NCBI RefSeq assembly: GCF_001183985.1
Contig: NZ_LFZW01000001.1
Location: forward strand, 2,461,708-2,525,707
Direction: 5' to 3'
Length of the DNA: 64,000 nt
From: Peribacillus loiseleuriae
Lineage (GTDB): Bacteria > Bacillota > Bacilli > Bacillales > DSM-1321
The notes below the pieces were generated by a model. The model was given only the letters and a program-made list of their open reading frames with translations, did no database searches and had not been told where the DNA came from. Positions 38,919-48,311 of this stretch are shown in pieces (position 1 is the stretch's first letter; each line of letters begins with the position of its first letter). The position numbers were made by a program, and so were the translations under genes.

Positions 38919-39113
38919 TATTCGATAATAGAAATTTTTGTTGAAATAAAGCATCCAGACTTTGATCTTTTGATTGTTCATGAGGAAGAGGACTCTAAAG
39001 AAGTATTTGCTTCTAAAGGAAAAGCCGTCATACATGTTCGGTATTATGGTTATACAGATATAAATATAGTAATAAAAAACATAGTAGAGAAGATTGAGCT
39101 AATTTCAGAATAA
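38919..39113 (+). pseudogene. 5'-truncated coding remnant, about 64 codons
   Basis: A continuous frame without any start codon reads FVEIKHPDFDLLIVHEEEDS, VFASKGKAVIHVRYYGYTDI and IKNIVEKIELISE before TAA 39111. The alternating pattern is strongly protein-like and resembles the end of a small alpha/beta protein. The family is not recognised. Confidence 0.4.
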
Positions 39114-39183
39114 TACTTGAATTCGAATTGATATTAATTAACATAGGATACTCAAAATGAAAGCGAATTAAGGAATTGAACTT

Positions 39184-39270
39184 ATGAATAAACTACAAAA
39201 CTTTATATATAAGTTTTATAATTTATGGACTTCAATAAGTGATAATAATTTAACAACAGATCTTCAATAA
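39184..39270 (+). CDS. possible small ORF, 28 aa
   Basis: ATG 39184 opens 28 codons (MNKLQNFIYKFYNLWTSISD and a polar tail). A weak GGAATTGAA precedes it and a GGGCGC hairpin follows directly after its stop. It may be a remnant of a longer gene. I give it little weight. Confidence 0.2.
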   Translation: MNKLQNFIYKFYNLWTSISDNNLTTDLQ

Positions 39271-39462
39271 ACGGGCGCTTTTACAGCGCTTCTTTTCATT
39301 AAGGGCCAGTTTCTCGGGAGGCAGCACTACGACATGTAAGGAAAGGAAACCTCCTGTCTACAGATCATAACGGGTCGCTTCGACCTTAAATGCTCCAATA
39401 ACCAGGTACTTTAAAGTTGGAGCATACACTATGCTGGATACATCACCTTTTTTTGTTGCCAC

Positions 39463-39510
39463 AAAAGAACAGAGTACATATAAGGTGGGTTATATGTACT
39501 CTGTTCTTTT
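39463..39510. terminator. very strong bidirectional terminator
   Basis: A perfect 21-bp stem (39463-39483 with 39490-39510) with a 6-base GGTGGG loop. The outer bases are AAAA and TTTT, so it can end transcription from both sides, including the minus-strand gene that follows. Confidence 0.85.
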
Positions 39511-39558
39511 CAAAAGTCTCTATTACTTTTTTCTTAACTCCAATAAAAAAGTACCCGA

Positions 39559-39771
39559 TTAATCGGATACATACTTAATGATTCCATGTAAATAAACGGA
39601 GTATTCTCGCTGCACATACTCTCTTAGTTTAATTTTTCCTTCTCTTTCTAATTCTTTAACCAATTCTTCAATCTTAATTTCATCTTCTTTAGTATTCTTA
39701 GGAATTTCTAGTGAAAATAAATTACCTTGATGGGCATTCTGAAGCTTTTTTAATAGTTTCTCTTTATTCAT
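39559..39771 (-). CDS. small hypothetical protein, 70 aa
   Basis: The minus-strand frame is open further up, but a GGGGATGCC ribosome site places the start at ATG 39771 (MNKEKLLKKLQNAHQGNLFS). The product is highly charged, probably helix-rich, with ELVKELEREGKIKLREYVQR in the second half, compatible with a small winged-helix or coiled protein. It ends shortly before the strong bidirectional terminator. No family is recognised. Confidence 0.55.
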   Translation of the reverse strand: MNKEKLLKKLQNAHQGNLFSLEIPKNTKEDEIKIEELVKELEREGKIKLREYVQREYSVYLHGIIKYVSD

Positions 39772-40479
39772 TGAGGCATCCCCTTTATCAACTCTTAGAA
39801 CAAATAAAAACCTAAATGTTGCTCTGTATTTATTATATCCGATTAACGTCAATGAAAAGTAAAAAAACGAGAATTTATTCTTGTTATCAATGAAAATCGA
39901 TTGCATGTTCATTTTAATTCAATATTTTTCAGGAAGGTTAATTTAAATGGCACCGATTATCGCCCTTGATTTATATATTACCTTTACTAGCAGATGTACA
40001 AGATTGTTATTTAGCCTTATTGTCACTGTCAAGAATTAATTGTTCTTTACGGTTAAGAGTAAGGATACCTGGTGAAAGTAAATCTTAGTTATGACTAATT
40101 AAACTCCCTTGCTCAATATCAATATATTTCCCGTCATATTCATTTGTGCTGCTTCGAGTAGTCTTTAGGCGCGGTCTTTCTTTAGGTGTTTTTTTAGATA
40201 AAGGCTTGAAGCATACATCGGGCGTTAGCACTACAGCATGTAAGAAAGGGAAGGTTGCTCTACCGTGAAAATCAACTTCCTTAACTACGGAAAAAAGGCA
40301 ATGCTAAAGAAGATTTTTTTATAAGGTTTAAGCAATGTTCTTCCACAATCGTATAGTGAAAAATTATAGCTGTCTTTGAATAGCCTTTTCTTATTGTGTT
40401 AACGGGGAGATTAGTTGAAGAAGACAACTCTGTACTATTCTAGGTGAAATCAGAATAAAAACGAATTGGGGATAGCGGC
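39772..40479. other. 708-bp region with a degenerate family C copy
   Basis: Around 40255-40325 the words CTACCGTGAAAATCAACTTC and AACTACGGAAAAAAGGCAAT parallel the first third of family C. A GCACTACAGCATGTAAGAAA word at 40228 parallels GCACTACGACATGTAAGGAA at 39322, a further short repeat. No gene is seen. Confidence 0.4.
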
Positions 40480-40895
40480 TTGGAACTTGATTATTTTAGA
40501 TTTTATGAAAGGACAATTAAAGCAATCGAACTCATGAAACTTTATAATGATGCAGGTTGGTGGGAGGAAAGAAAAGAACAAGATATTGAAGAAATGTTAA
40601 AAAGGGAAATTGTATATCATAAAGAATTTCCTGAAAGGCGTTTTTTAGAAAAGGACAATGGAGAGCAAGAACACACCATTTACATTTTTACGAGTTTAAG
40701 AGTGAACACTGGAATAACCAACTCCTTTTGAGAAATTATTTAAGAAATAATTCAGATGTACTAAAAGAATATCATCGGTTAAAAAAAGGATTAGCTGAAA
40801 ATTATCGTTATGATAGAGTTTTATATACTGAGGCAAAAACATCATTTATACAGAATGTATTAATAAAAGCCAAAGAAGAAATAGAACAGGTATAA
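40480..40895 (+). pseudogene. hybrid remnant: GNAT-like start joined to a GrpB-family end
   Basis: TTG 40480 after GGGGATAG begins FRFYERTIKAIELMKLYNDA-GWWEERKEQDIEEMLKREI, which resembles the N-terminus of a GNAT acetyltransferase. It then turns into FPERRFLEKDNGE, and after a one-base shift near 40680 the other frame gives HHLHFYEFKSEHWNNQLLLR, NSDVLKEYHRLKKGLAENYR and TEAKTSFIQNVLIKAKEE, the C-terminal half of a GrpB (UPF0157) nucleotidyltransferase-like protein. I infer an internal deletion that fused two neighbours, followed by frameshift. Confidence 0.5.
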
Positions 40896-40902
40896 AACCT
40901 AC

Positions 40903-41033
40903 TTCAACAATCGGGTGTGATTGTTGAGCAACACAGGTAGAAAATGATCAAACTTTTTTAAAACAATCTTTTTCTCTTTGTTTATTAAGGGAATTAATGT
41001 AAATTTTATCAAACTTTATTTTAAAGCAACAAG
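40903..41033 (+). repeat. dispersed repeat family A, copy 3
   Basis: Hairpin TTCAACAATC-gggtgt-GATTGTTGA, then AGGTAGAAAATGATCAAACT, a variable centre, and TTTTATCAAACTTTATTTTA. It lies just after the GrpB remnant. Confidence 0.65.
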
Positions 41034-41095
41034 AGTATGTGTTTTTATTTTTTATGATGATTGTTATTTTTGCTTTAAATCATTTGGGTTTTTGT

Positions 41096-41157
41096 GTTCG
41101 TAAAACTTTGAAAAATATTTACGAACGCTCACTATTTTTCATATGCTTTTACGAACG
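41096..41157. promoter_or_regulatory. res-like site: three TTTACGAAC units
   Basis: GTTCGTAAA (41096-41104), TTTACGAACG (41118-41127) and TTTACGAACG (41148-41157) form one inverted and one direct pair immediately before the resolvase relic. Spaced inverted units of this kind are the binding sites of Tn3-type resolvases. Confidence 0.55.
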
Positions 41158-41206
41158 TTTTTTTAGTAGAATAATAGTAAAAGGAATGAAGATGAGGTAG
41201 ATACAG

Positions 41207-41803
41207 ATGGATGGTCGAAAGTGTGGGTACATAAGAGTAGTAGCAAGGAGCAAAATGAGGGACGGCAACTCGAGGCTATGAAAAAAAGGGGATAGGCGAA
41301 CGAGATATTTTTATGGACAAACAAAGTGGCAAGGATTTCAATCGAACCCAATATCAGTTGCTTAAACGAATGTTGAGAAAAGGAGATGTGCTATACATCC
41401 ATTCCTTAGATTGTTTTGGCCGGAACAAAGAAGAGATTGACATTACAAAAAATATTCAGGCAGATATTGTGGTCGTGGATATGCCACTGCTTGATACGAC
41501 TCAATTTAAGGATAGATAGCTTAGGAACCTTCATTGCCGATCTCGTTTTGCAGATTCTTTCTTGGATGGCGGAAGAAGAAAAGGACCGAATTCGAAAACG
41601 GCAGCGTGAGGGAATTGATTTGGCATTGCAAAGTGGCATAGTATTTGGTCGTCCCAAAGCAATCGTTACGGAAGAATTTAAACAAGTATATGATCAATGG
41701 AAATCAGGAGAAATAACAGCTGTAAAGGCGATGCAGGAGATAGGCATCAAGAAGACGACTTTTTAATAAGTTAGTTAAGGAGCATGAGGGACCTTTGAAA
41801 TAA
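41207..41803 (+). pseudogene. Tn3-type serine resolvase, multiple frameshifts
   Basis: ATG 41207 begins MDGRKCGYIRVVARSK, a resolvase start with the catalytic serine region altered. Other frames supply DIFMDKQSGKDFNRTQYQLL, LRKGDVLYIHSLDCFGRNKE, DIVVVDMPLLDTTQFKD, GTFIADLVLQILSWMAEEEK and RKRQREGIDLALQSGIVFGR, and finally KLVKEHEGPLK. Domain order is right: catalytic domain, helix E, DNA-binding tail. At least four shifts make it inactive. It and the upstream repeats are the second Tn3-family trace in the window. Confidence 0.75.
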
Positions 41804-42192
41804 AGTATATATAATAGAAGAAACTCGTAAAAAATTAGCCTTTGCTCATGGAAGTAAAGGAAATTCAAAGGGGAACAGTTTTTCACGAACGTCCCGTTGG
41901 CGCCATCCATGTAGCACCAAGAACGGTGCTGCACCACAGAGAATGAAAGTGGATACCCCTGTATTTAATGTTTGTACGACTGACGAAGAAGATTGATGAA
42001 TCATGGTGTCTTAGAGTCCATATACTTTATTGGGCATCAGTACTTGTGTGAGTTTTGCATAAATTTTAATCAAAATCCTGTATTAATTTAAACCGTATTT
42101 GTCTTTTTTTCTTTTGCTAATGTTGTAAAATTCCGAACTATCTAATTTAGTTTAGTAGTAATACAAATATTTCACTGATATAATTTTAAAAA
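41804..42192. other. 389-bp region with one hairpin
   Basis: TGTAGCACC (41909-41917) and GGTGCTGCA (41924-41932) can pair. No gene is recognised. TTTAGTAGTAATACAAATAT near 42150 may hold the promoter of the next small gene. Confidence 0.25.
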
Positions 42193-42216
42193 ATGGAGAA
42201 AAGGGGTCGGGAAATA

Positions 42217-42426
42217 TTGCAAGGTGATACACCATACGATAAGCTATCATTGGATTTATTAGTTGGATTTTATTATCAAATAAACCTAAATATAAAAAAG
42301 GGGATTTTATCTCAGGTTATGTATCATGAAATAAAGTTGATAAAGCAAACAGCCAATAAAAGGGGGATTTATTTAGATTATATGTATAATAAAGGTTCAC
42401 TCATAGTCAAAGTTGAAGCAAAATAA
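42217..42426 (+). CDS. small hypothetical protein, 69 aa
   Basis: The frame is open from ATG 42193, but that ATG lies inside the purine-rich leader; TTG 42217 after AAAAGGGGTCGGG is better placed. The protein reads LSLDLLVGFYYQINLNIKKG, then IKLIKQTANKRGIYLDYMYN, soluble and likely helical. It resembles many small Bacillus proteins of unknown function. No operon partner. Confidence 0.45.
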   Translation: MQGDTPYDKLSLDLLVGFYYQINLNIKKGILSQVMYHEIKLIKQTANKRGIYLDYMYNKGSLIVKVEAK

Positions 42427-42890
42427 AATAAGCATTTATACAAACACTAATCTTTATATCGAAATGTAGGTGAAGATGTAGCATGGGAGACGACTTGTTG
42501 TAAGGGGTGTTCTGTTATATTCTTGTCATTATTGCTAAGATTCCCTCTTTGTAAATTCTGATAAGGAGTATTATGTAAATTAAATTTGTACAACGATATG
42601 ACTTTTCCATTGTCAGAACTCTGATACATTAACATCTTTCTTATCCCTTAACCACCTAGCGTTCTCAAGTACAATTAGATGGGAACCCCCCACTAGGTAA
42701 AAGTTAATTGCGTTAGAATAGACCTCACAGGCACCTATCATTTACCAGATGGTGTTTACAGAACGGTGCTAACATTTTGCAGACATCTACCTATTCTCTA
42801 GCATTACAAGTGACAGACATACAGAACGTATGTTATGTTGATGGTGACACTACTACATACTAATAAGAATAAAGGACGAGGTGTTTGACG
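42427..42890. other. 464-bp region upstream of the HU gene
   Basis: No gene is recognised. CAGATGGTGTTTACAG and similar GT-rich words near 42745-42850 look like a leader. AAAGGACGAGG at 42871 is the ribosome site for the HU gene. Confidence 0.25.
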
Positions 42891-43162
42891 ATGAACAAAA
42901 CGGATCTAGTGAATACGGTGGCAATACAGCAGAACTAACAAAAGAAGACGCTAAAAAAGCAGTGGATGCATGGATTGAAACAATCTCAAATACGCTTGCT
43001 AAAGAAGAGAAAATACAATTGGTTGGATTTGGTACGTTTGAAGTGCGCGACCGAGCAGCTCGAACGGGTAGAAACCCACAAACAGGAGAAGAAATACAAA
43101 TTGCAGCCTCCAAAGTTCCTGCTTTTAAACCAGGTAAGGAATTAAAAGAAGCTGTTAAATAA
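42891..43162 (+). pseudogene. HU-family DNA-binding protein with an early one-base frameshift
   Basis: ATG 42891 begins [11 protein letters not shown], the normal start of HU, then falls out of frame; the adjacent frame continues [40 protein letters not shown] with the conserved arm [20 protein letters not shown], and [12 protein letters not shown]. One base appears missing near codon 12. Initiation at GTG 42881 in the second frame would give a protein with an altered first ten residues, but its ribosome-site spacing is poor. Since HU is essential in Bacillus, an intact copy must lie elsewhere, and this is a paralog. Confidence 0.7.
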
Positions 43163-43190
43163 TATAAATAGATCTATTTATATGTGTAAT

Positions 43191-43228
43191 AATACTCTGG
43201 GGATGAGATATTCTGCAGAGTATTTTCT
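43191..43228 (+). terminator. terminator after the HU paralog
   Basis: AATACTCTG (43191-43199) pairs perfectly with CAGAGTATT (43216-43224), then TTCTATTT. Confidence 0.7.
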
Positions 43229-43265
43229 ATTTAAATATGTATCCTTTCTTCTTTTTTCAATAGAT

Positions 43266-43373
43266 ATGAATTTGAAAAAAGGTTTGATTGTTTATAGTTT
43301 GTTTCCTGCAGGGATAGATAATCCAATAGCTGAAGGTGACTTCTATTATACCATTGCGGAATATAAAAATTAG
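43266..43373 (+). CDS. possible small protein, 35 aa
   Basis: ATG 43266 opens MNLKKGLIVYSLFPAGIDNP followed by EGDFYYTIAEYKN. The tail is well-formed and may be the end of a larger lost protein. No good ribosome site precedes it. The following GGCGCGAT/ATCGCGTC hairpin (about 43397-43424) could terminate it. Confidence 0.25.
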   Translation: MNLKKGLIVYSLFPAGIDNPIAEGDFYYTIAEYKN

Positions 43374-43532
43374 TATGAAGTTGTTCTTCAATTATGGGGC
43401 GCGATTATTTAAAAATGATCGCGTCTATTTCAATTTTAGCGCCATTTAGTTGAACAAAGATTCTTGATTTTAATGTAAAATAGAGGGAATTACGTCTCGT
43501 TTAATTAGGAGGAAATAATCGATATAAAACTT

Positions 43533-44015
43533 TTGAAACCATTAGATGCCGAAAATTATCGGAATTTTAGATTAGAAGGTTTACAAAACAAACCTGAGTC
43601 ATTCGGTTCAAGCTATGAGGAGGAAAAAGAAAATCTCATAGAAACATATAAGAGTCGGTTTCAATCGGATGAATCTTTTACTTTTGTTGCATTTGAAAAT
43701 GAAAAACTTATCGGTGTAGTTACTTTGGTTAAAGAAAATAAGCTTAAACTAAAACATAAAGCCAATATCTTCGCTATGTACGTTTCTCCCGAAACACAAG
43801 GTATTGGAATTGGAAAGAGTTTGATGGTAAAAGCAATTAAGAAGGCAAAAGGTTTGAAAGGAATTGAGCAGATTTATTTAACTGTAGTGACAACTAATGA
43901 GTCAGCAAAAAAACTCTATTCTTTTTTGGGCTTTGAGGTTTTTGGAAGAGAAAAAAGAGCATTGAAATTAAATAATACATATTTTGATGAAGAACATATG
44001 GTTTTGTTTCTTTAA
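43533..44015 (+). CDS. GNAT acetyltransferase, native start codon apparently lost
   Basis: The 160-residue protein is a GNAT N-acetyltransferase: FVAFENEKLIGVVTLVKE on the central sheet, then the acetyl-CoA loop YVSPETQGIGIGKSLMVKA (Q/RxxGxG/A) and VTTNESAKKLYSFLGFEVFG. AGGAGG lies at 43507-43512, but at the right distance the in-frame codons are ATA and ATC at 43515-43520, not ATG. The first usable codon is TTG 43533, 20 bases from the ribosome site. Homologs begin a few residues earlier (xIxLLKPLDAENY). The start may have mutated, and expression may be low. Confidence 0.75.
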   Translation: MKPLDAENYRNFRLEGLQNKPESFGSSYEEEKENLIETYKSRFQSDESFTFVAFENEKLIGVVTLVKENKLKLKHKANIFAMYVSPETQGIGIGKSLMVKAIKKAKGLKGIEQIYLTVVTTNESAKKLYSFLGFEVFGREKRALKLNNTYFDEEHMVLFL

Positions 44016-44174
44016 AAACAATTGTTTTTCAACAAACGGGCGCCATTCTTTAATAAGGTTTCTTATTGTGATGGCCCAGATTTTTTAAGATCAGCAGGAG
44101 ATTATGATCTTCAAACTGAAGTTAAAGATATATTTATGCTTTTTTACTAACGGATTTTTCTAAGGGGGAATTAT

Positions 44175-44627
44175 ATGGAGATTCTAAAATTACATTCAAC
44201 TGAGAAACCTCCCATGCATTTGCTAATATTAGCCGACCCTTCAAGGGAACTTGTAGAGGAGTATATAAATAGAGGAGAATGTTTTGTCGCTGAACTCGAA
44301 GAGCAGATAATTGGCGTTTATGTACTGCTTCCAACAAGACCCGGAACCATGGAGCTAGTTAATCTTGCAGTGGCGGAGAAGCAACATGGTAAAGGTATTG
44401 GGAGGAAGCTAGTAACCCACGCAGTTCAACATGCCAGGGCACAAGGTTATAAAACAATTGAAATTGGTACTGGAAATTCGAGTATAGGGCAACTTGCTCT
44501 TTATCAAAAATGTGGTTTTAGAATAAATGGAATTGACAGAGATTTTTTCACCAAACACTATAAAGAGGAAATTTTTGAGAACGGTATACAGTGTCGAGAC
44601 ATGATACGCCTATCTTTAGATTTATAA
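44175..44627 (+). CDS. GNAT-family N-acetyltransferase (YvbK-like)
   Basis: A 150-residue acetyltransferase with LLILADPSRELVEEYINRGE at the start, GVYVLLPTRPGTMELVNLAV in the core, the acetyl-CoA loop EKQHGKGIGRKLVTHAVQHA and GTGNSSIGQLALYQKCGFRI. The end DFFTKHYKEEIFENGIQCRD is shared, as far as I recall, with Bacillus YvbK. The substrate is unknown. AAGGGGGA precedes ATG 44175. A broken GrpB-like gene follows 39 bp downstream in the same direction. Confidence 0.85.
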   Translation: MEILKLHSTEKPPMHLLILADPSRELVEEYINRGECFVAELEEQIIGVYVLLPTRPGTMELVNLAVAEKQHGKGIGRKLVTHAVQHARAQGYKTIEIGTGNSSIGQLALYQKCGFRINGIDRDFFTKHYKEEIFENGIQCRDMIRLSLDL

Positions 44628-44666
44628 ATAATCATATCCAAACGCTTCAACAAAGGGAGGCCCTTA

Positions 44667-45181
44667 ATGAGGAAAGTTGAAGTGAAACCATACAATGAAA
44701 CAAGGTTTTCGATCCCGAAATCATTGAAATCCATCACATCGGCAGTACGTCTATAAATGGTCTAAAAGCAAAGCCTATTATTGACATAATGCCTGTAGTT
44801 AGAGACATTAATCGGATTGATGAATTTAACACAGCAATGTTCACCATTGGTTATGAATCGAAGGGAGAAAATGGAATATTTGGACGTCGATACTTCCAAA
44901 AAGGTGAAGATAATAGAACCCACCATGTCCATATTTATGAATTGGAAAATCCAGGGGTTGAACGTCACCTTGCATTTCGAGATTACTTACGGGTACATCC
45001 AGATGGTGCGAAAAAGTATGGAGACTTAAAAGAGGAATTGTCCCAACGTTTCCCCTATGAAATTGAATCATACATCAGCGGGAAGGATCAGCTAGCATTG
45101 GAGATTGAACGAAAAGCAGTAGCGCGGTATCGAAGTTTAAGTGCGTATATTAATTCACTGATGGGAGCTATTTTTCAATAA
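44667..45181 (+). pseudogene. GrpB (UPF0157) family protein, internal N-terminal deletion
   Basis: ATG 44667 after AAAGGGAGG begins MRKVEVKPYNE, the standard GrpB start. Some 20-25 codons are then missing, and the frame changes near 44705 to FDPEIIEIHHIGSTSINGLK, AKPIIDIMPVVRDINRIDEF, FGRRYFQKGEDNRTHHVHIY and VERHLAFRDYLRVHP to the natural end. GrpB proteins have a nucleotidyltransferase-like fold and unknown function. The loss removes part of the substrate pocket, so it is likely dead, unless translation restarts inside. Confidence 0.7.
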
Positions 45182-45216
45182 GAAGGTTCGCTTTTTTCTT
45201 ATTGAAAAATAAGCTC
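45165..45216 (+). terminator. long hairpin terminator overlapping the GrpB stop
   Basis: The 18-base arm 45165-45182 (GAGCTATTTTTCAATAAG) pairs with 45198-45216 with one bulge. It spans the stop codon, so translation may influence termination. Confidence 0.65.
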
Positions 45217-45633
45217 ATGTATTATTCCTCCATCGGGCACTTTTCTTGAATAGGGAGAGCGTCTTTTTTTTGTTCTTATTTTCTAGTACTAGAGCCTATT
45301 ATATTACCTTCTTCTTTATTAGCTCATCTTATAAGAATTTAAGAACTTTATTATCACTTACCATGATAAAAAACAGCGTTCTTGGATGAATGCAATTTAT
45401 GTTTAACAAATCCAACTATCTTTAAAATCAAGCATTTTAGGCAAAATATGATTTATAATAAGATATAGTTCTTTTCTCTGCTAATTAGCTGTATAAAAAT
45501 GCATTTCAAGATTATTAGTCCGGGGATGAAGGTTTTCACAATACTTGGATGAAAGGTATCTTAGAGATTATTAATAGTAAGCAACGTAAAATCGAAGACA
45601 ATAACATACTGTAAACTATAAAAGGGGTTCAAC
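45217..45633. other. 417-bp leader region of the helicase gene
   Basis: CGGGCACTTTTCTTGAATAG near 45234 resembles one arm of the common hairpin family. No gene is recognised. The last 30 bases hold AAAAGGGG, the helicase ribosome site. Confidence 0.3.
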
Positions 45634-48210
45634 ATGGGAAAATTAGAAGAGATATACCCGATTGCAATCGAGCATACGAAACAAAAAGTTGTTCAAGATA
45701 TTGATCGGTATTTAGAAGTGCAAGAAATGCTTCCTACTTGTGAGACGTACATAACTGAAAGACTGTCTTATATCGAACAAATTTGGGTAAACGTCTGGTT
45801 GAATAAAGCTTCAAATGACGTACCTAGAAAAGATAAGAAGGCATTTTTGAAAGATAAGGGTTATGAGACTGAAGGAGTAGCACATAAGTTGATCAACAAC
45901 ATGTTTCGTAATGAGCTACGAAACATTCAACCATTCGATGTAATTCCTTGGATCAAACAAACTTTTTCTCAAAATCAACAAGACTGGGAGCTAAGATATA
46001 GAAAAGCAAGGGAAACCTACTTTAAAAGACAGGAAGAACAAAAGCAAGCTGAAGAGCGGTGGAAAGTAAGAGTCAAACTTCAAGAAACAGTTCGGGAATT
46101 TTTTGAAGAGAATACACTGATTCTATATTTGCATGTTCGTCATCATATGGCTGGAGTTTTAGCAGATGATCTTCAAAATAAACCGAAGTACCATTATACC
46201 GAGCCTTATCTTCTTGAAGAACGATTGGTTGAACAAGGATCGTTTGACAGGACGGAGTATGTAATGGTCACGGATTTTTTTGAAGAACTGACAGGGGATA
46301 TTCATTCCCTATTTATTTGGGGGAGAAGTGAATTTGAATATGAAACATATTACTATCGCTACGAAAAAATGGTTTTGGAATTCATTTCAGACATTGCACC
46401 TATACGAGCAATGGAACATGTACCAGACAAGCTAATTGAGGATTTCTCAAAAACTTATGGAGAGAAATTGACTGTTGGAGCTCTTAAAGGGTTGCTGCGT
46501 GATGAATGGGCTGATTTGTCGGAAGCCTGTTTTGATGAGCTTCAAGAAGAGTATTTGGCTGATTTGCTAAAACTTGCGGAAATTCCTTTTGACAAAGTGT
46601 TGCATCAGGAAATTTTTGAAAAGGATGAGGCGGAAAGGGAACGAAAAATAGCCAAAGAAATGGCGGAACAAACTAGAAGGAAAGAAGAAGAGGAACGGAT
46701 TATTGATGATATTTTTGGTAAGGCTTATACTCCATCCTTAGGACAAAGTAAAAAATATGTATTACATATCGGTGAGACAAATACAGGAAAGACTCACCAG
46801 GCATTGCAAAAAATGAAAAAAGCTAAAAGTGGTCTGTATCTTGCTCCGCTCAGACTTCTAGCACTTGAAGTTTATGAAAAGCTAAATGCAGAAGGTGTTC
46901 GTTGCTCATTAAAGACAGGTGAGGAAGAAAAGCTAGTAGAAGAGGCAAGCCATATTTCCTCAACGGTCGAAATGTTTCATGAGAAGGACTATTATGATGT
47001 GGTCGTCATTGATGAAGCACAAATGATTGCAGATAAAGACCGTGGTTTCTCTTGGTATAGAGCCATTACGAAGGCGAATGCAAAAGAGGTCCACGTAATC
47101 GGGAGCAAGAATATCAAAATGATGCTTCTCGATCTTCTAGAGGAGGCAGATATTGAATTACACGAATATAGCCGGGAAATCCCCTTGGAAGTAGAATCCA
47201 GAGAGTTCAGTTTGAAAAATACGGAAAAAGGGGATGCCCTAGTTTGCTTTTCTAGAAGGCAGGTACTTGAAACAGCATCCAGACTGCAACGGAGTGGACA
47301 TAAAGTCAGTATGATATATGGAAGTATGCCGCCAGAAACTAGGAAAAAACAAATTGATCTGTTTAATCGTGGAGAAACATTCGTAGTTGTTGCAACAGAT
47401 GCAATTGGAATGGGGCTAAACTTACCGATCCGCCGCATTGTATTTCTAGAGAATGAAAAATTCGATGGGATACGCAGAAGAAGATTGACTTCTCAAGAAG
47501 TAAAGCAAATCGCAGGGAGAGCGGGAAGAAAAGGAATTTATAATACAGGAAGAGTAGCATTTACGTCGGACATAAAAATAATGAAAAGGTTACTAGAACA
47601 AGTAGATGATCCAATTCAGACTTTTGCGATAGCACCTACAACAGCTGTATTTGAACGTTTTCAGAAATATTACCGGCATATGGGCACATTTTTTGAAATG
47701 TGGCAGCAGTTTGATCCGCCCAAAGGAACGCAAAAAGCATCTCTTTCAGAGGAACGAGAGCTTTATGAGCTAATTTGTGATACCGAAATTGAAGTACGTT
47801 TTTCCTTAATGGATTTATATGGATTTCTCCACCTGCCATTTTCAACAAAAGAATCAGGTCTCGTACGTCAATGGCTAGACACAGTAAAAGCCATTGCAGA
47901 AGAGAGAGAACTTCCTGAACCAATCATTAAAACGAGAAATTTGGAGGAACATGAACTTTCTTATAAAGCCATTGGCCTTCACCTTTTATTTTTGTACCGT
48001 TTGGATAGAAGAACTGAAGCTGTTTATTGGGAACGTGTTCGTGAAGAAATCAGCGATGGTGTTCAAGATCACTTAAAAGATGAAGTGATCAATTATCAGA
48101 AAAAGTGCAAGCGGTGCGGAAAAAAGCTACCGGATGAATCACGTTTTCCCATTTGTGAAGCCTGTTATCATCGTGGGCATAGAAGAACATTCAGAGCAAA
48201 TAATCGGTGA
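45634..48210 (+). CDS. SUV3-like RNA helicase (DEAD/DEAH superfamily II)
   Basis: The 858-residue protein has an unusual ~370-residue helical, highly charged N-terminal region, then a helicase core. Walker A is HIGETNTGKTH near 378, motif II is VVIDEAQMI, motif III region HVIGSKNIK, motif IV/V VATDAIGMGLNLPIRRIVF and motif VI QIAGRAGRKG. Eukaryotic SUV3, the mitochondrial RNA degradosome helicase, has the same GxTNSGKT and QxxGRAGR pattern. The C-terminus carries four cysteines (CKRCGK...ICEAC), a probable zinc ribbon. It should unwind RNA in turnover or processing. ATG 45634 follows AAAAGGGG. It stands alone. Confidence 0.85.
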   Translation: MGKLEEIYPIAIEHTKQKVVQDIDRYLEVQEMLPTCETYITERLSYIEQIWVNVWLNKASNDVPRKDKKAFLKDKGYETEGVAHKLINNMFRNELRNIQPFDVIPWIKQTFSQNQQDWELRYRKARETYFKRQEEQKQAEERWKVRVKLQETVREFFEENTLILYLHVRHHMAGVLADDLQNKPKYHYTEPYLLEERLVEQGSFDRTEYVMVTDFFEELTGDIHSLFIWGRSEFEYETYYYRYEKMVLEFISDIAPIRAMEHVPDKLIEDFSKTYGEKLTVGALKGLLRDEWADLSEACFDELQEEYLADLLKLAEIPFDKVLHQEIFEKDEAERERKIAKEMAEQTRRKEEEERIIDDIFGKAYTPSLGQSKKYVLHIGETNTGKTHQALQKMKKAKSGLYLAPLRLLALEVYEKLNAEGVRCSLKTGEEEKLVEEASHISSTVEMFHEKDYYDVVVIDEAQMIADKDRGFSWYRAITKANAKEVHVIGSKNIKMMLLDLLEEADIELHEYSREIPLEVESREFSLKNTEKGDALVCFSRRQVLETASRLQRSGHKVSMIYGSMPPETRKKQIDLFNRGETFVVVATDAIGMGLNLPIRRIVFLENEKFDGIRRRRLTSQEVKQIAGRAGRKGIYNTGRVAFTSDIKIMKRLLEQVDDPIQTFAIAPTTAVFERFQKYYRHMGTFFEMWQQFDPPKGTQKASLSEERELYELICDTEIEVRFSLMDLYGFLHLPFSTKESGLVRQWLDTVKAIAEERELPEPIIKTRNLEEHELSYKAIGLHLLFLYRLDRRTEAVYWERVREEISDGVQDHLKDEVINYQKKCKRCGKKLPDESRFPICEACYHRGHRRTFRANNR

Positions 48211-48311
48211 ACTTAAATAAAAAAGAATTTGATGAAGAGATTCATATGTAAAATAAAAAATAGAAATTAGGAAACAGCCTATATGTTAACTTACTAAAAA
48301 GAGGATGGCTT

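Noticed and set aside
45634..48210. Restriction or defence helicase
   Set aside because: Motifs match the SUV3 group and no defence partners are adjacent.
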